Shown here piece by piece: positions 43,701 to 53,304 of a DNA stretch of 64,000 nucleotides (its first letter is position 1; the number at the start of each line of letters is the position of its first letter). The DNA is taken from assembly GCF_001485215.1 (NCBI RefSeq), contig NZ_BBWW01000001.1, forward strand, positions 5,580,001 to 5,644,000, in the 5' to 3' direction. The notes under the pieces were generated by a model that was not told the DNA's origin, did not search any database, and saw only the letters and a list, made by a program, of their open reading frames with translations. The DNA is from Leptolyngbya sp. NIES-2104 (GTDB lineage: Bacteria > Cyanobacteriota > Cyanobacteriia > Leptolyngbyales > Leptolyngbyaceae). The position numbers and the translations under genes are program-made.

Positions 43701-45010
43701 AAATCTGTAGGTTCGTAGATGGCTTCGATTCGTCCTGCTTCAATCCGCGAAAAATCGAGCAGCGTATTGACTAATTTTTGCAACCTCAGAGCATTTCGGT
43801 GAATTAGCTCTAAGCGATCGCGTTGTTCCCCGATTTCTGCTTCTCGGAGTGCATCTTCGGCAGGTCCCAACATCAAAGCTAAAGGGGTGCGAAACTCGTG
43901 ACTCACATTCGAGAAAAAGACTGTTTTCGCTCGATCGAGTTCTGCAAGTTGTTCGGCTCGTCTGCGTTCTTCTTCGTATGATCGAGCATTCGCGATCGCG
44001 GTTGAAATCTGTCCAGCAACTTGAGCAAAAAAATCGTGATAGTTCTCATTCAATTCCAGTCGCGGACTGACTCCAGCCACCAACACAGCAGCAGGTTTCG
44101 TCTGTCCGGTCGCGGCAATTGGCAGCACGATCGCTTTTTGAATCGGTTCTTCCCAAAGCTCTCCAGAGATTGCACCGAATCGATCGACTAGGTTATCGAT
44201 CACTTTGACTTCATTCGATTGAACGACTTCAGAGATCGACCAATCATCGGTTTGAGCGAGATCAACGGTGGTCAGCCGATTGGCGATCGCATCTCCCGCA
44301 CACAATCGCGCCTGATGTTCATCCACCAAATACAACAAAGCAAACGGCACATCAGCAAGATCAGCTTGCAGGGCTGAACACATCACTTCACAAGCTTCCT
44401 CAGCGGTTTTTGCAATTCCCGTTTTAGCGGCGACATCCCGTAATAATCGTGCTCGTCGATCACTCAACACGCGATACGTCGTTTCGGTGACAATGTTCAG
44501 TACGCCATCGACGACCCCTTTTTCGCCCTGAATCGGATTAAAGGTGTAATCAAAATAGCACTCTTCCACATAGCCGAAACGGTTCATCGGCAAGAGTTCA
44601 TCATGGTGAAAAACGCCTTTTCCAGTCGTGAGGACTTTCGCAAATTCTGGAGCGATCGCGTCCCAAATTTCAGACCAAACTTCTCGTGCAGGACGACCCA
44701 ACCCCCACGGATGTTTATCGCCTAAAATCGGTCTCCAAGCATCGTTGTACAGTAAGAGATGGTTTTGTCCCCAATAAATGGCGATCGGGAATCGGGAGTT
44801 GAGGCAAATACTGATGGTCGATCGTAAACTTTGCGACCATTGTTCGACAGGTCCAAATGGTGTGCTTGACCAATTGAACGATCGCATTAGTGCACCCATT
44901 TCTTCGCCGCCCATCAAGCATTCATACCCTTCGGGCAAAGCATCAAGCGCTTCGATTTTGCTACTTGCGAACCGTTCTTCAGACACTGCTGTTTCTTGTG
45001 AGTAAGGCAT
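40736..45010 (-). CDS. hybrid histidine kinase with two kinase cores and two receivers
   Basis: A 1424-residue soluble sensor. Order of domains: PAS-like (about 60-180), GAF (190-345), HisKA with phospho-His371 (SHEFRTPL), HATPase (470-580), receiver with Asp689 (VLSDVMMPEMDG), PAS (800-900), PAS (910-1030), second HisKA with His1064 (SHELRTPL), second HATPase (1160-1275), second receiver with Asp1350 (LISDIGMPEMNG). No transmembrane helix, so signals are sensed in the cytosol by the PAS/GAF modules. Two complete kinase cores in one chain are unusual and suggest fusion of two hybrid kinases. The end overlaps the hydrolase gene by 31 bp. Confidence 0.93.
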   Translation of the reverse strand: MPYSQETAVSEERFASSKIEALDALPEGYECLMGGEEMGALMRSFNWSSTPFGPVEQWSQSLRSTISICLNSRFPIAIYWGQNHLLLYNDAWRPILGDKHPWGLGRPAREVWSEIWDAIAPEFAKVLTTGKGVFHHDELLPMNRFGYVEECYFDYTFNPIQGEKGVVDGVLNIVTETTYRVLSDRRARLLRDVAAKTGIAKTAEEACEVMCSALQADLADVPFALLYLVDEHQARLCAGDAIANRLTTVDLAQTDDWSISEVVQSNEVKVIDNLVDRFGAISGELWEEPIQKAIVLPIAATGQTKPAAVLVAGVSPRLELNENYHDFFAQVAGQISTAIANARSYEEERRRAEQLAELDRAKTVFFSNVSHEFRTPLALMLGPAEDALREAEIGEQRDRLELIHRNALRLQKLVNTLLDFSRIEAGRIEAIYEPTDLSVLTADLAGMFRSLVERSGLSLRVECESMSEPAYVDREMWEKIVLNLLSNAFKFTFEGEIAVSLRANSDRINLQVRDTGTGIPESELAHVFDRFHRVKGAKGRSYEGSGIGLSLVQELVRLHGGTIEVSSTVNQGTCFTVSIPAGSEHLASDRIRAHRNLASTATGVTAFVEEASRWLPSSEQRETVSSEMPVTTAVKSVTSARIVLADDNADMRDYLTRLLSQQYEVEAFPDGAAALQAIRRNIPDLVLSDVMMPEMDGFELLQALRHPLEGSELNTRELPVILLSARAGEEARIEGLAAGADDYLTKPFSARELLARVEATLKLSKLRQEALQREQALRSMSEAAQQQAEAAYRRIDQLLESMSDAFVALDRDWRIIYQNATAERINNKPRSEVLGKTLWEEWPAVIGSLADQQYRHAVAEQISVHFEQRYYEPPDHDVWLEVHAYPFEEGLGIFYRDISDRKRAESALRESEARFRQLTDSAPMLVWMSGTDKLCYYFNQSWLTFTGRTIEQEMGNGWTEGVHPEDFDRCVQIYAASFDQRISFEMDYRLKRFDGEYRWIYDAGTPRFTPDGEFLGYIGSCFDIHDRKIAEQQKEQLLAREYAAREAAETANRIKDEFLAVLSHELRTPLNPIMGWSKLLKSGNLDEKKTAHAIDIIERNAKLQTQLIEDLLDVSRILRGKLSLSMNPVDVESITKSALETVRLAAEAKSIQIQTEFCSTSSVLGDAARLQQIVWNLLSNAIKFTPAGGSVTVQLAQVDSQVQITVSDTGQGISADFLPHVFEYFRQADSASTRKFGGLGLGLAIVRQLVELHGGTVEAQSLGEDQGATFTVKLPSLKNSTVNSDQTETRTDQNASLSGIQILVVDDEDDSRELAAFVLEQSGATVTAVNCAIAALDAIAQTQFDVLISDIGMPEMNGYMLIEQVQKQTKIPCAIALTAYAGELNQQQAIEAGFQRHLAKPIEPELLIQTVQTVLQTCTKSKMA

Positions 45011-45113
45011 GACAATGCTACTGCCTTTTGGTAGGGATTAGCTTCTATCTCTGGAACGATTTTCAACGCTCGATGTTGAAGTCCGACATATTATCTCGCT
45101 CCGTTATTCACGC

Positions 45114-46472
45114 TTACTTGCCAATGCAGAACCGACTAAAAATTCGATCGAGCACTGATTCTGTCACGTCTTCACCGAGAATTTCGCCTAACGCCTGAAT
45201 CGCGCTGCGTAAATCGATCGTCCAAAAATCAAGCGGTAACTGATTCGCGATCGTAATCTGCACTTGTTCTAATGCAGTTTTCGCTCTAGTCAGTGCCGCA
45301 GATTGACGCTGGTTAATCGCTAAATCTAAATTTGCCGCTTGGATTTTTCTAGTTTGAACCGTGTTTAAGATTGCGGTTTCGAGTGCATCAATTCCCTGGT
45401 TTAAAGATGCCGCAGTTTCAACCGTCTGCAGCGCTTCGGGGAGCTTCCCTTGAACTTCGGATAAATCAACTTTGTTAATGACGAGAATGAGCGGTCGATC
45501 GCAAACTTGATCATAAATCGCTCGATCGAACTCGGTAAATCCAGCCTCAGCATCGATTGTGAATAACACCAAATCCGCAGATTGAGCCGCTAAGCGCGAT
45601 CGCTCAACTCCAATTTTTTCGACTTGATCTTCAGTGTCTCGAATGCCTGCGGTGTCCAAAACCTGAATCGGAATGCCACCCACCACAAGCTGAGATTCGA
45701 CCACATCACGAGTCGTGCCGGGAAGATCAGTCACGATTGCTCGATCGCTTCTGCTCCAAGCATTCAACAAGCTCGACTTCCCGACATTTGGACGACCGAC
45801 GATCGCGACTTTCAAGCCTGTTCTGAGCAACTCCCCTCGATCGGCAGTCTCTAAGATTCGAGTGACTTCGGCTAAAACGTGACGAAATTGAGCTTGAATT
45901 TCTGCTTCATCGAGCGGTGGTAAATCGTCCTCGAAATCGATTCGAGCTTCGACTTCCGCCAAAATATCGAGGCAAGTCGCCCGAAGTTGTCGAATTGGGT
46001 GCGCCAGTTTTCCTTGCAATCCAGCCAGTGCGGTTTGAGCGGCTTGAGGCGATCGCGCTCCGACTAAATCTGCAATGCTTTCTGCTTGTGTCAAGTCTAA
46101 TCGTCCATTCAGAAAAGCTCTGAGCGTGAATTCTCCTGGTTGCGCCAGTTTTGCACCGTTTTCGATACAAAGTTGTAAAACTTGTTGAACTGCGATAATG
46201 CCGCCGTGACAGTGAAATTCAACCACATCTTCGCGGGTGTACGATCGAGGAGCCAGCATCAACAGCAATAACGCTTCATCGATCGTGTGTTGCGTTTGCG
46301 GATGACGAATGAAACCGTATAAAATGCGGTGACTTTCCCAAGTTTGACGACCGGGAGAATGGAAAAGTTTTTTCGCGATCGACACCGATTCTGAGCCAGA
46401 CAATCGAACAATTCCAACGCTTCCTTGTTCGGGCACAATCGCAGTCGCGATCGCAGCGATCGTATGGCTCAT
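45114..46472 (-). CDS. mnmE: tRNA modification GTPase MnmE
   Basis: GTPase that, with MnmG, installs the 5-carboxymethylaminomethyl group on wobble uridine of tRNA. The 452-residue product has the N-terminal formyl-THF domain ([20 protein letters not shown]), a G domain with [10 protein letters not shown] and [16 protein letters not shown], and the conserved C-terminal CIGK with the functional Cys. The ATG at 46472 is chosen because it overlaps the stop of the GNAT gene as ATGA; an in-frame start four codons upstream is possible. Likely the third gene of a selO-GNAT-mnmE operon. Confidence 0.96.
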   Translation of the reverse strand: MSHTIAAIATAIVPEQGSVGIVRLSGSESVSIAKKLFHSPGRQTWESHRILYGFIRHPQTQHTIDEALLLLMLAPRSYTREDVVEFHCHGGIIAVQQVLQLCIENGAKLAQPGEFTLRAFLNGRLDLTQAESIADLVGARSPQAAQTALAGLQGKLAHPIRQLRATCLDILAEVEARIDFEDDLPPLDEAEIQAQFRHVLAEVTRILETADRGELLRTGLKVAIVGRPNVGKSSLLNAWSRSDRAIVTDLPGTTRDVVESQLVVGGIPIQVLDTAGIRDTEDQVEKIGVERSRLAAQSADLVLFTIDAEAGFTEFDRAIYDQVCDRPLILVINKVDLSEVQGKLPEALQTVETAASLNQGIDALETAILNTVQTRKIQAANLDLAINQRQSAALTRAKTALEQVQITIANQLPLDFWTIDLRSAIQALGEILGEDVTESVLDRIFSRFCIGK

Positions 46473-47035
46473 ACAAGTCTCCAATTCGGATTAATCAAAC
46501 TCGATCGAATGTGATCTTCCCATTTTCCATTGATGAGTAAGTAGTCTCTGGCATAACCTTCGATCACAAATCCTAAGTTTCTTAAAACGTTTCCGCTTCT
46601 TTGATTACGCGGCATATAATTTGCCACAATTCTGTGCATATTCATATCATTAAAAACATACTGAATGGCTGCTTGAAGTGCTTCATTCATATAGCCATTT
46701 CCTTGTTCTTTTTCGGCAAGGCTATATCCTAAACTGCACGAATATAAAATCCCTTGAGCAATATCTGTAAAGTTCACTGCACCGATAATCGTTCGCGGCT
46801 CTTCTTTCTTAAAAATGAACAATCTCAGCGATCGATCATAGCCGAATTCGATCATGCTTTTCTCGATTTGCTGTGACCAAAAATCGCGAGTGTAAAAGTT
46901 CGCCGGACGAAATGGCTCGAAGGGTTCAAGGAACGCACGATTCTCATTATAGTAATTGACGATCGCGGTTGTGTCGTTGTGCTGAAGCAGTCGAACAATC
47001 AATCGCGAAGTCAGTAAAACAGGGGTTTGTAGCAT
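46469..47035 (-). CDS. GNAT-family N-acetyltransferase (RimJ/RimL-like)
   Basis: A 188-residue acetyltransferase of the RimJ/RimL group, which acetylates protein N-termini or small amines. The start [20 protein letters not shown], the [20 protein letters not shown] segment with the acetyl-CoA loop (Q-G-N-G-Y), and the [20 protein letters not shown] end are typical. It overlaps mnmE by 4 bp (ATGA) and starts 4 bp after the end of selO, so it belongs to the same operon. The substrate is not known. Confidence 0.88.
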   Translation of the reverse strand: MLQTPVLLTSRLIVRLLQHNDTTAIVNYYNENRAFLEPFEPFRPANFYTRDFWSQQIEKSMIEFGYDRSLRLFIFKKEEPRTIIGAVNFTDIAQGILYSCSLGYSLAEKEQGNGYMNEALQAAIQYVFNDMNMHRIVANYMPRNQRSGNVLRNLGFVIEGYARDYLLINGKWEDHIRSSLINPNWRLV

Positions 47036-47039
47036 TGTC

Positions 47040-48446
47040 TTACTTACGAATTCGAGTTAACAAATCATAGAACGGTTGCCAGTTGTCGTCATCTGCGATC
47101 GGGTTCCAAACTGCTTCAATCTCCGATCGAACTAATCCAACTTCAGAATTGTAGGCGTTGAGTCGATTTGGAATTTGATCAATTTCAACATTGCTCAAAG
47201 TTCCGAGTGCTTGACAGTAACTTTGTCGCCAGTTTTCAAACGATTGAGCTAACTCTGTATTTGAGGTTTCGTGCTGAGAAAAAATGTGATTTGCATTCTC
47301 GCTCCAACTGCGATCGAACTGTTTTGTGATCTGCCAAAAGAAATCGTGATAATCGATTTGAGCCGTTTTTAGAAATTCAACAGTTCGATAGACTAAATCT
47401 TTTGCGATCGAGTTTTCTAATTGAGCAAATCCCAATCGATAAAGCATTCGTTGTTGATGCGCTTTTTTGTAATGGGATTCAAATTTTGCTAAGCCCGATT
47501 TCAAATCACTTTCAGCAATCACTCGCCGCAATGGAACCTGAAGCATTTCTAAATTCCAGTAGCATATCCCTGGTTGATTCGCATACGCATACCGACCATA
47601 GTAATCAAAATAAGCCGCAGTAAAGTCCGGCTGATAAGCAGGAATAAACGCATACGGACCATAATCAAAACTTTCGCCCGTGATCGACATATTATCGGTA
47701 TTCAAAACCGCGTGACAGAATCCCGCTGCCATCCATTGCGCGACTAATTCGGCAACTTTCTCGACTAATTCTGCATAAAACAATGCGTATCGATCGCGTT
47801 CGTTCATCAAGTGCGGGTAGTAAATCTCGATCGCATGATCGAGCAGAATTGCGATTAAGTCCTTCCGATTAATTGCATCTAATCGTTCAAATGTACCGAA
47901 GCGAATATGCGATCGACTAAACCGAATCATCACCGACGATCGGGTCGGTGACGGCTCATCTCCGCGCCAAAGGGCTTCTCCAGTTTCTACCAAACTAAGA
48001 CAGCGCGAAGTCCGCACCTTCAATCGATGCAACATTTCCGCCGCCAGCACTTCCCGAACGCCCCCTTTGAGCGTCAATCGCCCATCTCCACCGCGTGAAT
48101 AAGGAGTCATCCCCGATCCTTTCGTGCCAAAGTCATACAATTCGCCATCATTCGCCCGAACTTGCCCATACAAAAAGCCGCGACCATCACCGAGCGCGGG
48201 ATTATACGTTCCAAACTGATAACCGTGATACCGCATGGCAAGGAACGGCTCTCGTCCCTGAAATTTCCCAAACGCCTCAATAAAGTCCGCATCGGTCACA
48301 TCGGGTAAACCCAACTGCGCCAAAATATCATCGTTGCGGAATCGGAGAAAATGTTGGGGAAATTGAGCGGCAGAAACGCGATCGGAGAATTCATCTCCCA
48401 ATCGTTCAAACGCAGGCTCATAATTCAGGGCAAGTAGCGGATTCAT
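47040..48446 (-). CDS. selO: protein adenylyltransferase SelO (YdiU)
   Basis: A 468-residue SelO pseudokinase, which transfers AMP to protein Ser/Thr/Tyr and is linked with oxidative stress. Family blocks are present: [32 protein letters not shown], and the [19 protein letters not shown] metal-binding region with the Asn/Asp pair in LNTDNM. The length is that of the bacterial short form, without a selenocysteine tail. It leads the likely operon selO-GNAT-mnmE. It diverges from guaD with a 91-bp gap. Confidence 0.94.
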   Translation of the reverse strand: MNPLLALNYEPAFERLGDEFSDRVSAAQFPQHFLRFRNDDILAQLGLPDVTDADFIEAFGKFQGREPFLAMRYHGYQFGTYNPALGDGRGFLYGQVRANDGELYDFGTKGSGMTPYSRGGDGRLTLKGGVREVLAAEMLHRLKVRTSRCLSLVETGEALWRGDEPSPTRSSVMIRFSRSHIRFGTFERLDAINRKDLIAILLDHAIEIYYPHLMNERDRYALFYAELVEKVAELVAQWMAAGFCHAVLNTDNMSITGESFDYGPYAFIPAYQPDFTAAYFDYYGRYAYANQPGICYWNLEMLQVPLRRVIAESDLKSGLAKFESHYKKAHQQRMLYRLGFAQLENSIAKDLVYRTVEFLKTAQIDYHDFFWQITKQFDRSWSENANHIFSQHETSNTELAQSFENWRQSYCQALGTLSNVEIDQIPNRLNAYNSEVGLVRSEIEAVWNPIADDDNWQPFYDLLTRIRK

Positions 48447-48537
48447 GCACTTTTGTCATTGTTTCTTTTCAATCCTACCGAGATTCGAGTATTCTGAGCG
48501 ACTACAATCGTTCTGAAGTGTCGCCCCAGATTGTTCG

Positions 48538-49848
48538 ATGACTGTCAAAGCATTCCGCAGCGCAATTTTAGATTTTGTTGCTGATCCGTTTTTTGTTCCT
48601 GAGCCTGAAAGTGTGCGGTATTTTTCTGATGGCTTGCTGGTGATCGAAAACGGCAAAGTCAAAGAACTGGGAGCATACGAGCAGCTAAAAGAAAAATATG
48701 CGGGAATTGCGATCGCTCACTTCCCTGATCATTTCATTCTCCCCGGTTTCATCGATTTGCATATTCATTTTCCGCAGACCGAAATGATGGCAGCCTACGG
48801 AGAACAGTTGCTGCAATGGTTAGAGAAGTTTACTTTCCCGGTTGAGCGAAAGTTTCGAGACAAAGCTTACTGTGATCAGATTGCACCGATTTTTATTGAT
48901 CAACTTTTGCGGAATGGAACCACAACCGCGCTAGTATTAGCGGCTGTATTTCCTCAATCGGTCGAAGCTTTGTTTGAAGAAAGCGATCGTAGAAAAATGC
49001 GAATCATTGCAGGCAAAGTGATGATGGATCGCAATGCTCCAAATTTCCTCAGAGATACAGCACAATCCTCTTACGAAGATAGCAAAGCACTGATCGAGAA
49101 ATGGCACAAAAAAGGTCGATCGCTTTATGCCGTGACTCCACGATTTGCGCCGACTTCAACACCCGAACAATTAGCGAATGCGGGCAGACTGCTAAAAGAA
49201 TTTCCCGACACTTATCTACACACGCATCTATCCGAAAACATCAATGAAGTTGCTTGGGTGAAAGAGCTATTCCCCGATCGTCAAAGTTATGTTGATGTGT
49301 ATGATCACTTTGGTTTAGTGGGAGCGCGATCGATCTTTGCTCATTGTGTGCAGTTAACCGAGGCAGAATTCGATCGATTAGCAGCAGCAAAATCCACGAT
49401 CGCGTTTTGTCCAACCTCTAATACTTTTCTCGGTAGCGGATTGTTTAACTTAGAACGGGCTACCTCTAGCAACATCAAAGTTGGACTTGCAACTGATGTC
49501 GGAGGTGGAACAAGCTTTTCAATGTTCCAAACAGCAGGAGAAGCCTACAAGGTGGCACAACTACGACAACAAAAGCTTTCTCCATTTCAAGCGATGTTTT
49601 TAGCAACTTTAGGAGGAGCGAGAGCATTGTCTTTAGAAGATCAGCTTGGAAACTTTGATGCAGGTAAGGAAGCTGATTTTATTGTGATTAATCCGCGATC
49701 GACTCCAATTCTGTCACTGCGAAACCAGAGTGAACAACCCACAACATTGGAAGATTTAAGCGATCGATTGTTTAGTCTAATCATCATGGGGGACGATCGC
49801 GCCATTCAAGCAACATACATTTTGGGTGAACTCGCTTACGAAAAATGA
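48538..49848 (+). CDS. guaD: guanine deaminase
   Basis: Converts guanine to xanthine and ammonia. The 436-residue amidohydrolase-superfamily protein has the zinc ligands His-x-His in FIDLHIHFPQTEMMAAYGEQ, the HTHLSENINE block, IFAHCVQL and the catalytic Asp in GLATDVGGGTSFSMF. Its size matches bacterial guanine deaminases. It gives access to purine nitrogen and fits an organism that scavenges nitrogen. The gene is followed by a palindromic repeat, then an ABC ATPase gene that is probably independent. Confidence 0.95.
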   Translation: MTVKAFRSAILDFVADPFFVPEPESVRYFSDGLLVIENGKVKELGAYEQLKEKYAGIAIAHFPDHFILPGFIDLHIHFPQTEMMAAYGEQLLQWLEKFTFPVERKFRDKAYCDQIAPIFIDQLLRNGTTTALVLAAVFPQSVEALFEESDRRKMRIIAGKVMMDRNAPNFLRDTAQSSYEDSKALIEKWHKKGRSLYAVTPRFAPTSTPEQLANAGRLLKEFPDTYLHTHLSENINEVAWVKELFPDRQSYVDVYDHFGLVGARSIFAHCVQLTEAEFDRLAAAKSTIAFCPTSNTFLGSGLFNLERATSSNIKVGLATDVGGGTSFSMFQTAGEAYKVAQLRQQKLSPFQAMFLATLGGARALSLEDQLGNFDAGKEADFIVINPRSTPILSLRNQSEQPTTLEDLSDRLFSLIIMGDDRAIQATYILGELAYEK

Positions 49849-49874
49849 GCGGATTGAACGCTAGTGATCTGAGG

Positions 49875-49950
49875 CTTACAGTCCTGAAGGGACTTCGCAC
49901 CGTTAGCCCCAAATTCTATTCCGGGGCGGACTGACAACGGAGCGTAGAAG
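49875..49950. repeat. interspersed palindrome, degenerate copy
   Basis: A partial member of the repeat family. It contains AGTCC/GGACT (49880-49894) around TGAAG, the arm TTAGCCCCAAATTCTATTCC with GGGGC (49903-49927), and the tail CAACGGAGCG. It lies in the 164-bp gap between guaD and the ABC ATPase gene, with no gene in the rest of the gap. Confidence 0.65.
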
Positions 49951-50012
49951 ATCATTGAATTCGCGTTAATTGAGCTAAAGTGGTTGCAGTCAAAAATGCG
50001 ATCGCGAAATTC

Positions 50013-51647
50013 ATGAACGAGCCGCTATTTTCCATTGAAAATCTGTCAGTTGCGTATCGATTTGGACAGTCGAAAGTCGTCAAAAATGTGTCGTTTACCT
50101 TACAACCCGGAGAACGCCTTGGGTTAGTCGGTGAATCAGGCTGCGGGAAGTCTACGCTTGGACGAGCAGCGATGCGGCTGTTGTCGGATGCTGCACAGAT
50201 CGAAGGACAAGTGAAGTTTGAAGGAAAATCAGTGTTCGATTTATCTCCAGCGGAACTTCAAAAATTTCGCGGTGAAGCTGTTGCACTGATTTTTCAAGAT
50301 CCGATGACGCGACTCGATCCTTTAATGACGATCGGTGATCATTGTTTAGAAACCCTAAAAGCGCACGAACCCAATTTATCCAACAAAGCCGCAAAAGAGA
50401 GAGCGATCGACACATTAAAAGCGGTCAACATTCCAGAAAATCGCTGGTCACAATATCCGCATGAATTTAGCGGCGGAATGCGGCAACGAGTCGCGATCGC
50501 GCTTGCACTTTTACTCAATCCAAAACTCATCGTCGCGGATGAACCCACAACCAGTCTAGATGTCACAGTTTCGGCTCAAATTCTCAAAGAACTGACGCGC
50601 CTATGTAGTGAGCGAAATATGGCGCTAATCGTGATTTCGCATGACTTAGCGATGATTGCGGAATACTGCGATCGTATTGCTGTCATGTATGACGGTGAAA
50701 TTGTCGAAGCGGGTTCAACCGAATCTGTTTTTCGTACTCCTCAACATTCTTATACAAAAACATTAATTAATTCAGCGTTGCATCTACAAAAAGATTCCGA
50801 TTCGATTCTGATGAATGATCATCCTAGTGTTGCACCGATTCTCAAATTATCGGAACTCAAACAGCACTATACGATCGAATCTAATTTTATCTCGAAGCTA
50901 TTTGATAAGAACGATCGAACAATTCGCGCTGTCGATGGCATTGATCTTGAACTCTATCCCGGTGAAACTCTAGGATTAGTCGGTGAGTCAGGCTGTGGAA
51001 AAAGCACTTTATCGCGAACCATTCTGCAACTCCTTCGACCCACGGGCGGCAAAGTTGAATTCTTAGGGCAAAACCTCGCCCAACTCAATCGCGAACAATT
51101 ACAACAGCAGCGGCGACAGATTCAGATGATTTTTCAAGATCCTCACGCCTGTCTCAATCCGCGAATGACGATCGGAGAAAGTATTGCCGATCCGCTACTA
51201 ATTCATCAGCTTGCAACTCCCGAAAAAGCAAAGCAAGAAGTCGAATACGTTCTAGAACGAGTCGGACTGACACCCGTTGAATCGTTTTACGATCGCTATC
51301 CCGGTGAACTATCCGGCGGACAACAGCAACGAGTCGCGATCGCTCGTGCGTTGATTACTCGCCCGAAATTAGTCATCTGCGATGAACCTGTGAGTATGTT
51401 AGATGCCACGGTACAAACTCAAGTACTGCAACTGATGCAAGATTTAAAACAAGAGTTTGATCTAACCTATCTATTCATCACTCATGATCTGTGGGTAGCG
51501 CGATATTTCTGCGATCGCATTGCTGTGATGAACGGTGGCAAAATCGTTGAACTCGGCGAAACTCAGTCACTCTTCAAACATCCGCAGCATCCTTACACGC
51601 AATCCTTATTAGGAGCCGCACCGTTATTAAATAAAATGACCGGATGA
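50013..51647 (+). CDS. double-ATPase subunit of a peptide-type ABC transporter
   Basis: A 544-residue protein with two complete nucleotide-binding domains of the DppD and DppF type fused head to tail. Each has Walker A (GESGCGKST, at about 43 and 334), a Q-loop (IFQDPMTRLDP, IFQDPHACLNP), a signature (SGGMRQRV, LSGGQQQRV), and a Walker B Asp-Glu (VADEPTTSLD, ICDEPVSMLD). The oligopeptide C-terminal PHxYTxxL-type segments follow each half (PQHSYTKTLI, PQHPYTQSLL). ATG 50013 is used; GTG 49980 is an alternative start. The partners may be the permeases at 32698-34591. Confidence 0.92.
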   Translation: MNEPLFSIENLSVAYRFGQSKVVKNVSFTLQPGERLGLVGESGCGKSTLGRAAMRLLSDAAQIEGQVKFEGKSVFDLSPAELQKFRGEAVALIFQDPMTRLDPLMTIGDHCLETLKAHEPNLSNKAAKERAIDTLKAVNIPENRWSQYPHEFSGGMRQRVAIALALLLNPKLIVADEPTTSLDVTVSAQILKELTRLCSERNMALIVISHDLAMIAEYCDRIAVMYDGEIVEAGSTESVFRTPQHSYTKTLINSALHLQKDSDSILMNDHPSVAPILKLSELKQHYTIESNFISKLFDKNDRTIRAVDGIDLELYPGETLGLVGESGCGKSTLSRTILQLLRPTGGKVEFLGQNLAQLNREQLQQQRRQIQMIFQDPHACLNPRMTIGESIADPLLIHQLATPEKAKQEVEYVLERVGLTPVESFYDRYPGELSGGQQQRVAIARALITRPKLVICDEPVSMLDATVQTQVLQLMQDLKQEFDLTYLFITHDLWVARYFCDRIAVMNGGKIVELGETQSLFKHPQHPYTQSLLGAAPLLNKMTG

Positions 51648-51694
51648 ATTCGCAAAATCGAAGCTAGAATCGCTCTTAGTGCGTGAAGTGTTTT

Positions 51695-52387
51695 ATGACG
51701 AAAACGGATTCAACCAAGTCAGAAACCCCAAAGACCGTCCCGCTCGAACAGAATGTCGGCAATTGGCTGGTTCGCAGCATGATTCTGTTTGCGATCGTGC
51801 TGATTATCGGTCACATGCAAGGAAAGCGCCCTTCGTTCTTCAATTTCGACAGTGCAGACCGGGGAGCCGATGCACCGCTAGTCATGCGCGGCGGCGATCC
51901 ATACATTCGTGCTCTGATGCGAACGATTTCAGCGAGTGAATCGAACGTGCGGAATCCTTATAGTGTGATGTATGGCGGTTCGCGGGCTGAGGATTTGAGC
52001 CAGCATCCCGATCGCTGTATTACGATCGTCAATGGTCCGAACATGGGAGACTGTACGACTGCCGCAGGTCGATATCAGTTCATCACGACCACTTGGCAAG
52101 AAAAAGCGAAACGCTATCATCCTGAACCCAGCGGCTTTTTTATGTGGCGCAATTATAGCTTTGAGCCGCAGTACCAGGATGAAGTGGTTTATCGCTGGTT
52201 GAGTGATTCTCAAGCTTGGGGAGCAGATATTCGGAAACTGTTGAAAGAAGGCAAAATCAACACTGTTTTGAAGATGCTGTCTCCAACCTGGACAAGCTTG
52301 GGATATGGCATCGAAACGAATTCGATGAGCGATGACTTACCGAGAATTTATCGGAAGATTTTGCAACAAGAACTACAGCGAAACTGA
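51695..52387 (+). CDS. membrane-anchored lysozyme-like enzyme (GH104-like)
   Basis: A 230-residue type II membrane protein. Residues 25-45 form one transmembrane helix (WLVRSMILFAIVLIIGHM) and the rest a glycan-cleaving domain (RALMRTISASESNVRNPYSV, with the Glu likely catalytic, then TAAGRYQFITTTWQEKA). The GRYQF signature matches phage-lambda endolysin-like GH104 transglycosylases. The likely action is cleavage of peptidoglycan in the periplasm. The ATG at 51695 is preferred to GTG 51683. It may be of ancient phage origin but is now an anchored host enzyme, judging by its own helix and ordinary codon use. Confidence 0.83.
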   Translation: MTKTDSTKSETPKTVPLEQNVGNWLVRSMILFAIVLIIGHMQGKRPSFFNFDSADRGADAPLVMRGGDPYIRALMRTISASESNVRNPYSVMYGGSRAEDLSQHPDRCITIVNGPNMGDCTTAAGRYQFITTTWQEKAKRYHPEPSGFFMWRNYSFEPQYQDEVVYRWLSDSQAWGADIRKLLKEGKINTVLKMLSPTWTSLGYGIETNSMSDDLPRIYRKILQQELQRN

Positions 52388-52480
52388 GAAAACGAGTAGC
52401 AGACTCCGCTTCCTGCTGCACATTAAGGGCGGATATACACAAGTCTGAATCGCTTCGTTTTAACGCCAGTTCGACAGGTC

Positions 52481-52545
52481 TTTTCGCTGCGATTCCGACT
52501 CGCCCCGGAATGGAATTCCGGGGCGGGTGAACAACGGAGCGAAAA
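52481..52545. repeat. interspersed palindrome, medium copy
   Basis: CGCCCCGGAAT (52501-52511) and ATTCCGGGGCG (52515-52525) are perfect 11-bp arms around a 3-nt spacer; outer arms TTTTCGCT (52481-52488) and AGCGAAAA (52538-52545) form a second layer. The core is that of the 63-kb element. It lies in the 179-bp gap between two convergent genes and could also act as a bidirectional terminator. Confidence 0.72.
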
Positions 52546-52566
52546 AATTATCGAATTCACGTTGTT

Positions 52567-53118
52567 TTAGGGAGCGAAGAATTTCGGCAATGACTGATCG
52601 ATCGATGGGTGGGTACACAGTAGCAATGATCCGAATCCAGAAGAGTTGATCCGATCTAAGGTGCTTAACTGAACAAACGCGGTTGAGTGCGATCGCTCAT
52701 AGCGGCTGTCTCTGACACGATCGCTTTTTTTCGCTCTGAGCAGCGATCGCATCGCTTGCAGCAGTTGCTCTAAATCAACAGGTTTATAAAAACACATCTG
52801 AAACCCGACCTCGATCGCTTGAGTCTGGTAGCACTCCCCATACATGGCTGTCATCGCAATTGCAGGAAGCTGATTCCATTGAGGATATAAACAACTGCGA
52901 AGCTGCTTCATCAAGGTGAATCCGTCCATTTCTGGCATTGCCAAATCGCACAAAATAATATCCGGACAGCATCGCTCTAGCAGCTTGAGAGCAGCGATCG
53001 CAGAATCAACCGCAACCACGATCGCTCCCTCGATTTCAAGTGCTGTGATCAACAGGTCGCGAGTATCTTCATTGTCATCGACTACGAGAACATAACAATC
53101 CTCTAGCTCAGCTATCAT
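52567..53118 (-). CDS. stand-alone response-regulator receiver
   Basis: A 183-residue protein with one receiver domain (residues 8-125): acidic pair VVDDNEDT, phospho-Asp58 in ILCDLAMPEMDG, and the KPVD loop Lys. The remaining 55 residues (RYERSHSTAFVQLSTLD and a short tail) match no output domain. GAGGA, 7 nt before ATG 53118, fixes the start, and the open frame extends a little further to 53139. It lies 186 bp downstream of the large hybrid kinase gene in the same direction, so it is probably its phosphorelay partner. Confidence 0.88.
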   Translation of the reverse strand: MIAELEDCYVLVVDDNEDTRDLLITALEIEGAIVVAVDSAIAALKLLERCCPDIILCDLAMPEMDGFTLMKQLRSCLYPQWNQLPAIAMTAMYGECYQTQAIEVGFQMCFYKPVDLEQLLQAMRSLLRAKKSDRVRDSRYERSHSTAFVQLSTLDRINSSGFGSLLLCTHPSIDQSLPKFFAP

Positions 53119-53304
53119 TTTTTTATCCTCTTTTAACACAGTATTCAGACCCAGAAACTGTGAAAATAACCGTTCTAATCAACTGGTTTCAATGTGGAGA
53201 AGCAACAAACTCTACTCGAAACAATACAAGACTAAGGCAAGAAATCAAACAGTTCTTGACAAACAGTTGTATATAGATACATTCTTCAACTTCTGTGAGA
53301 GCAA

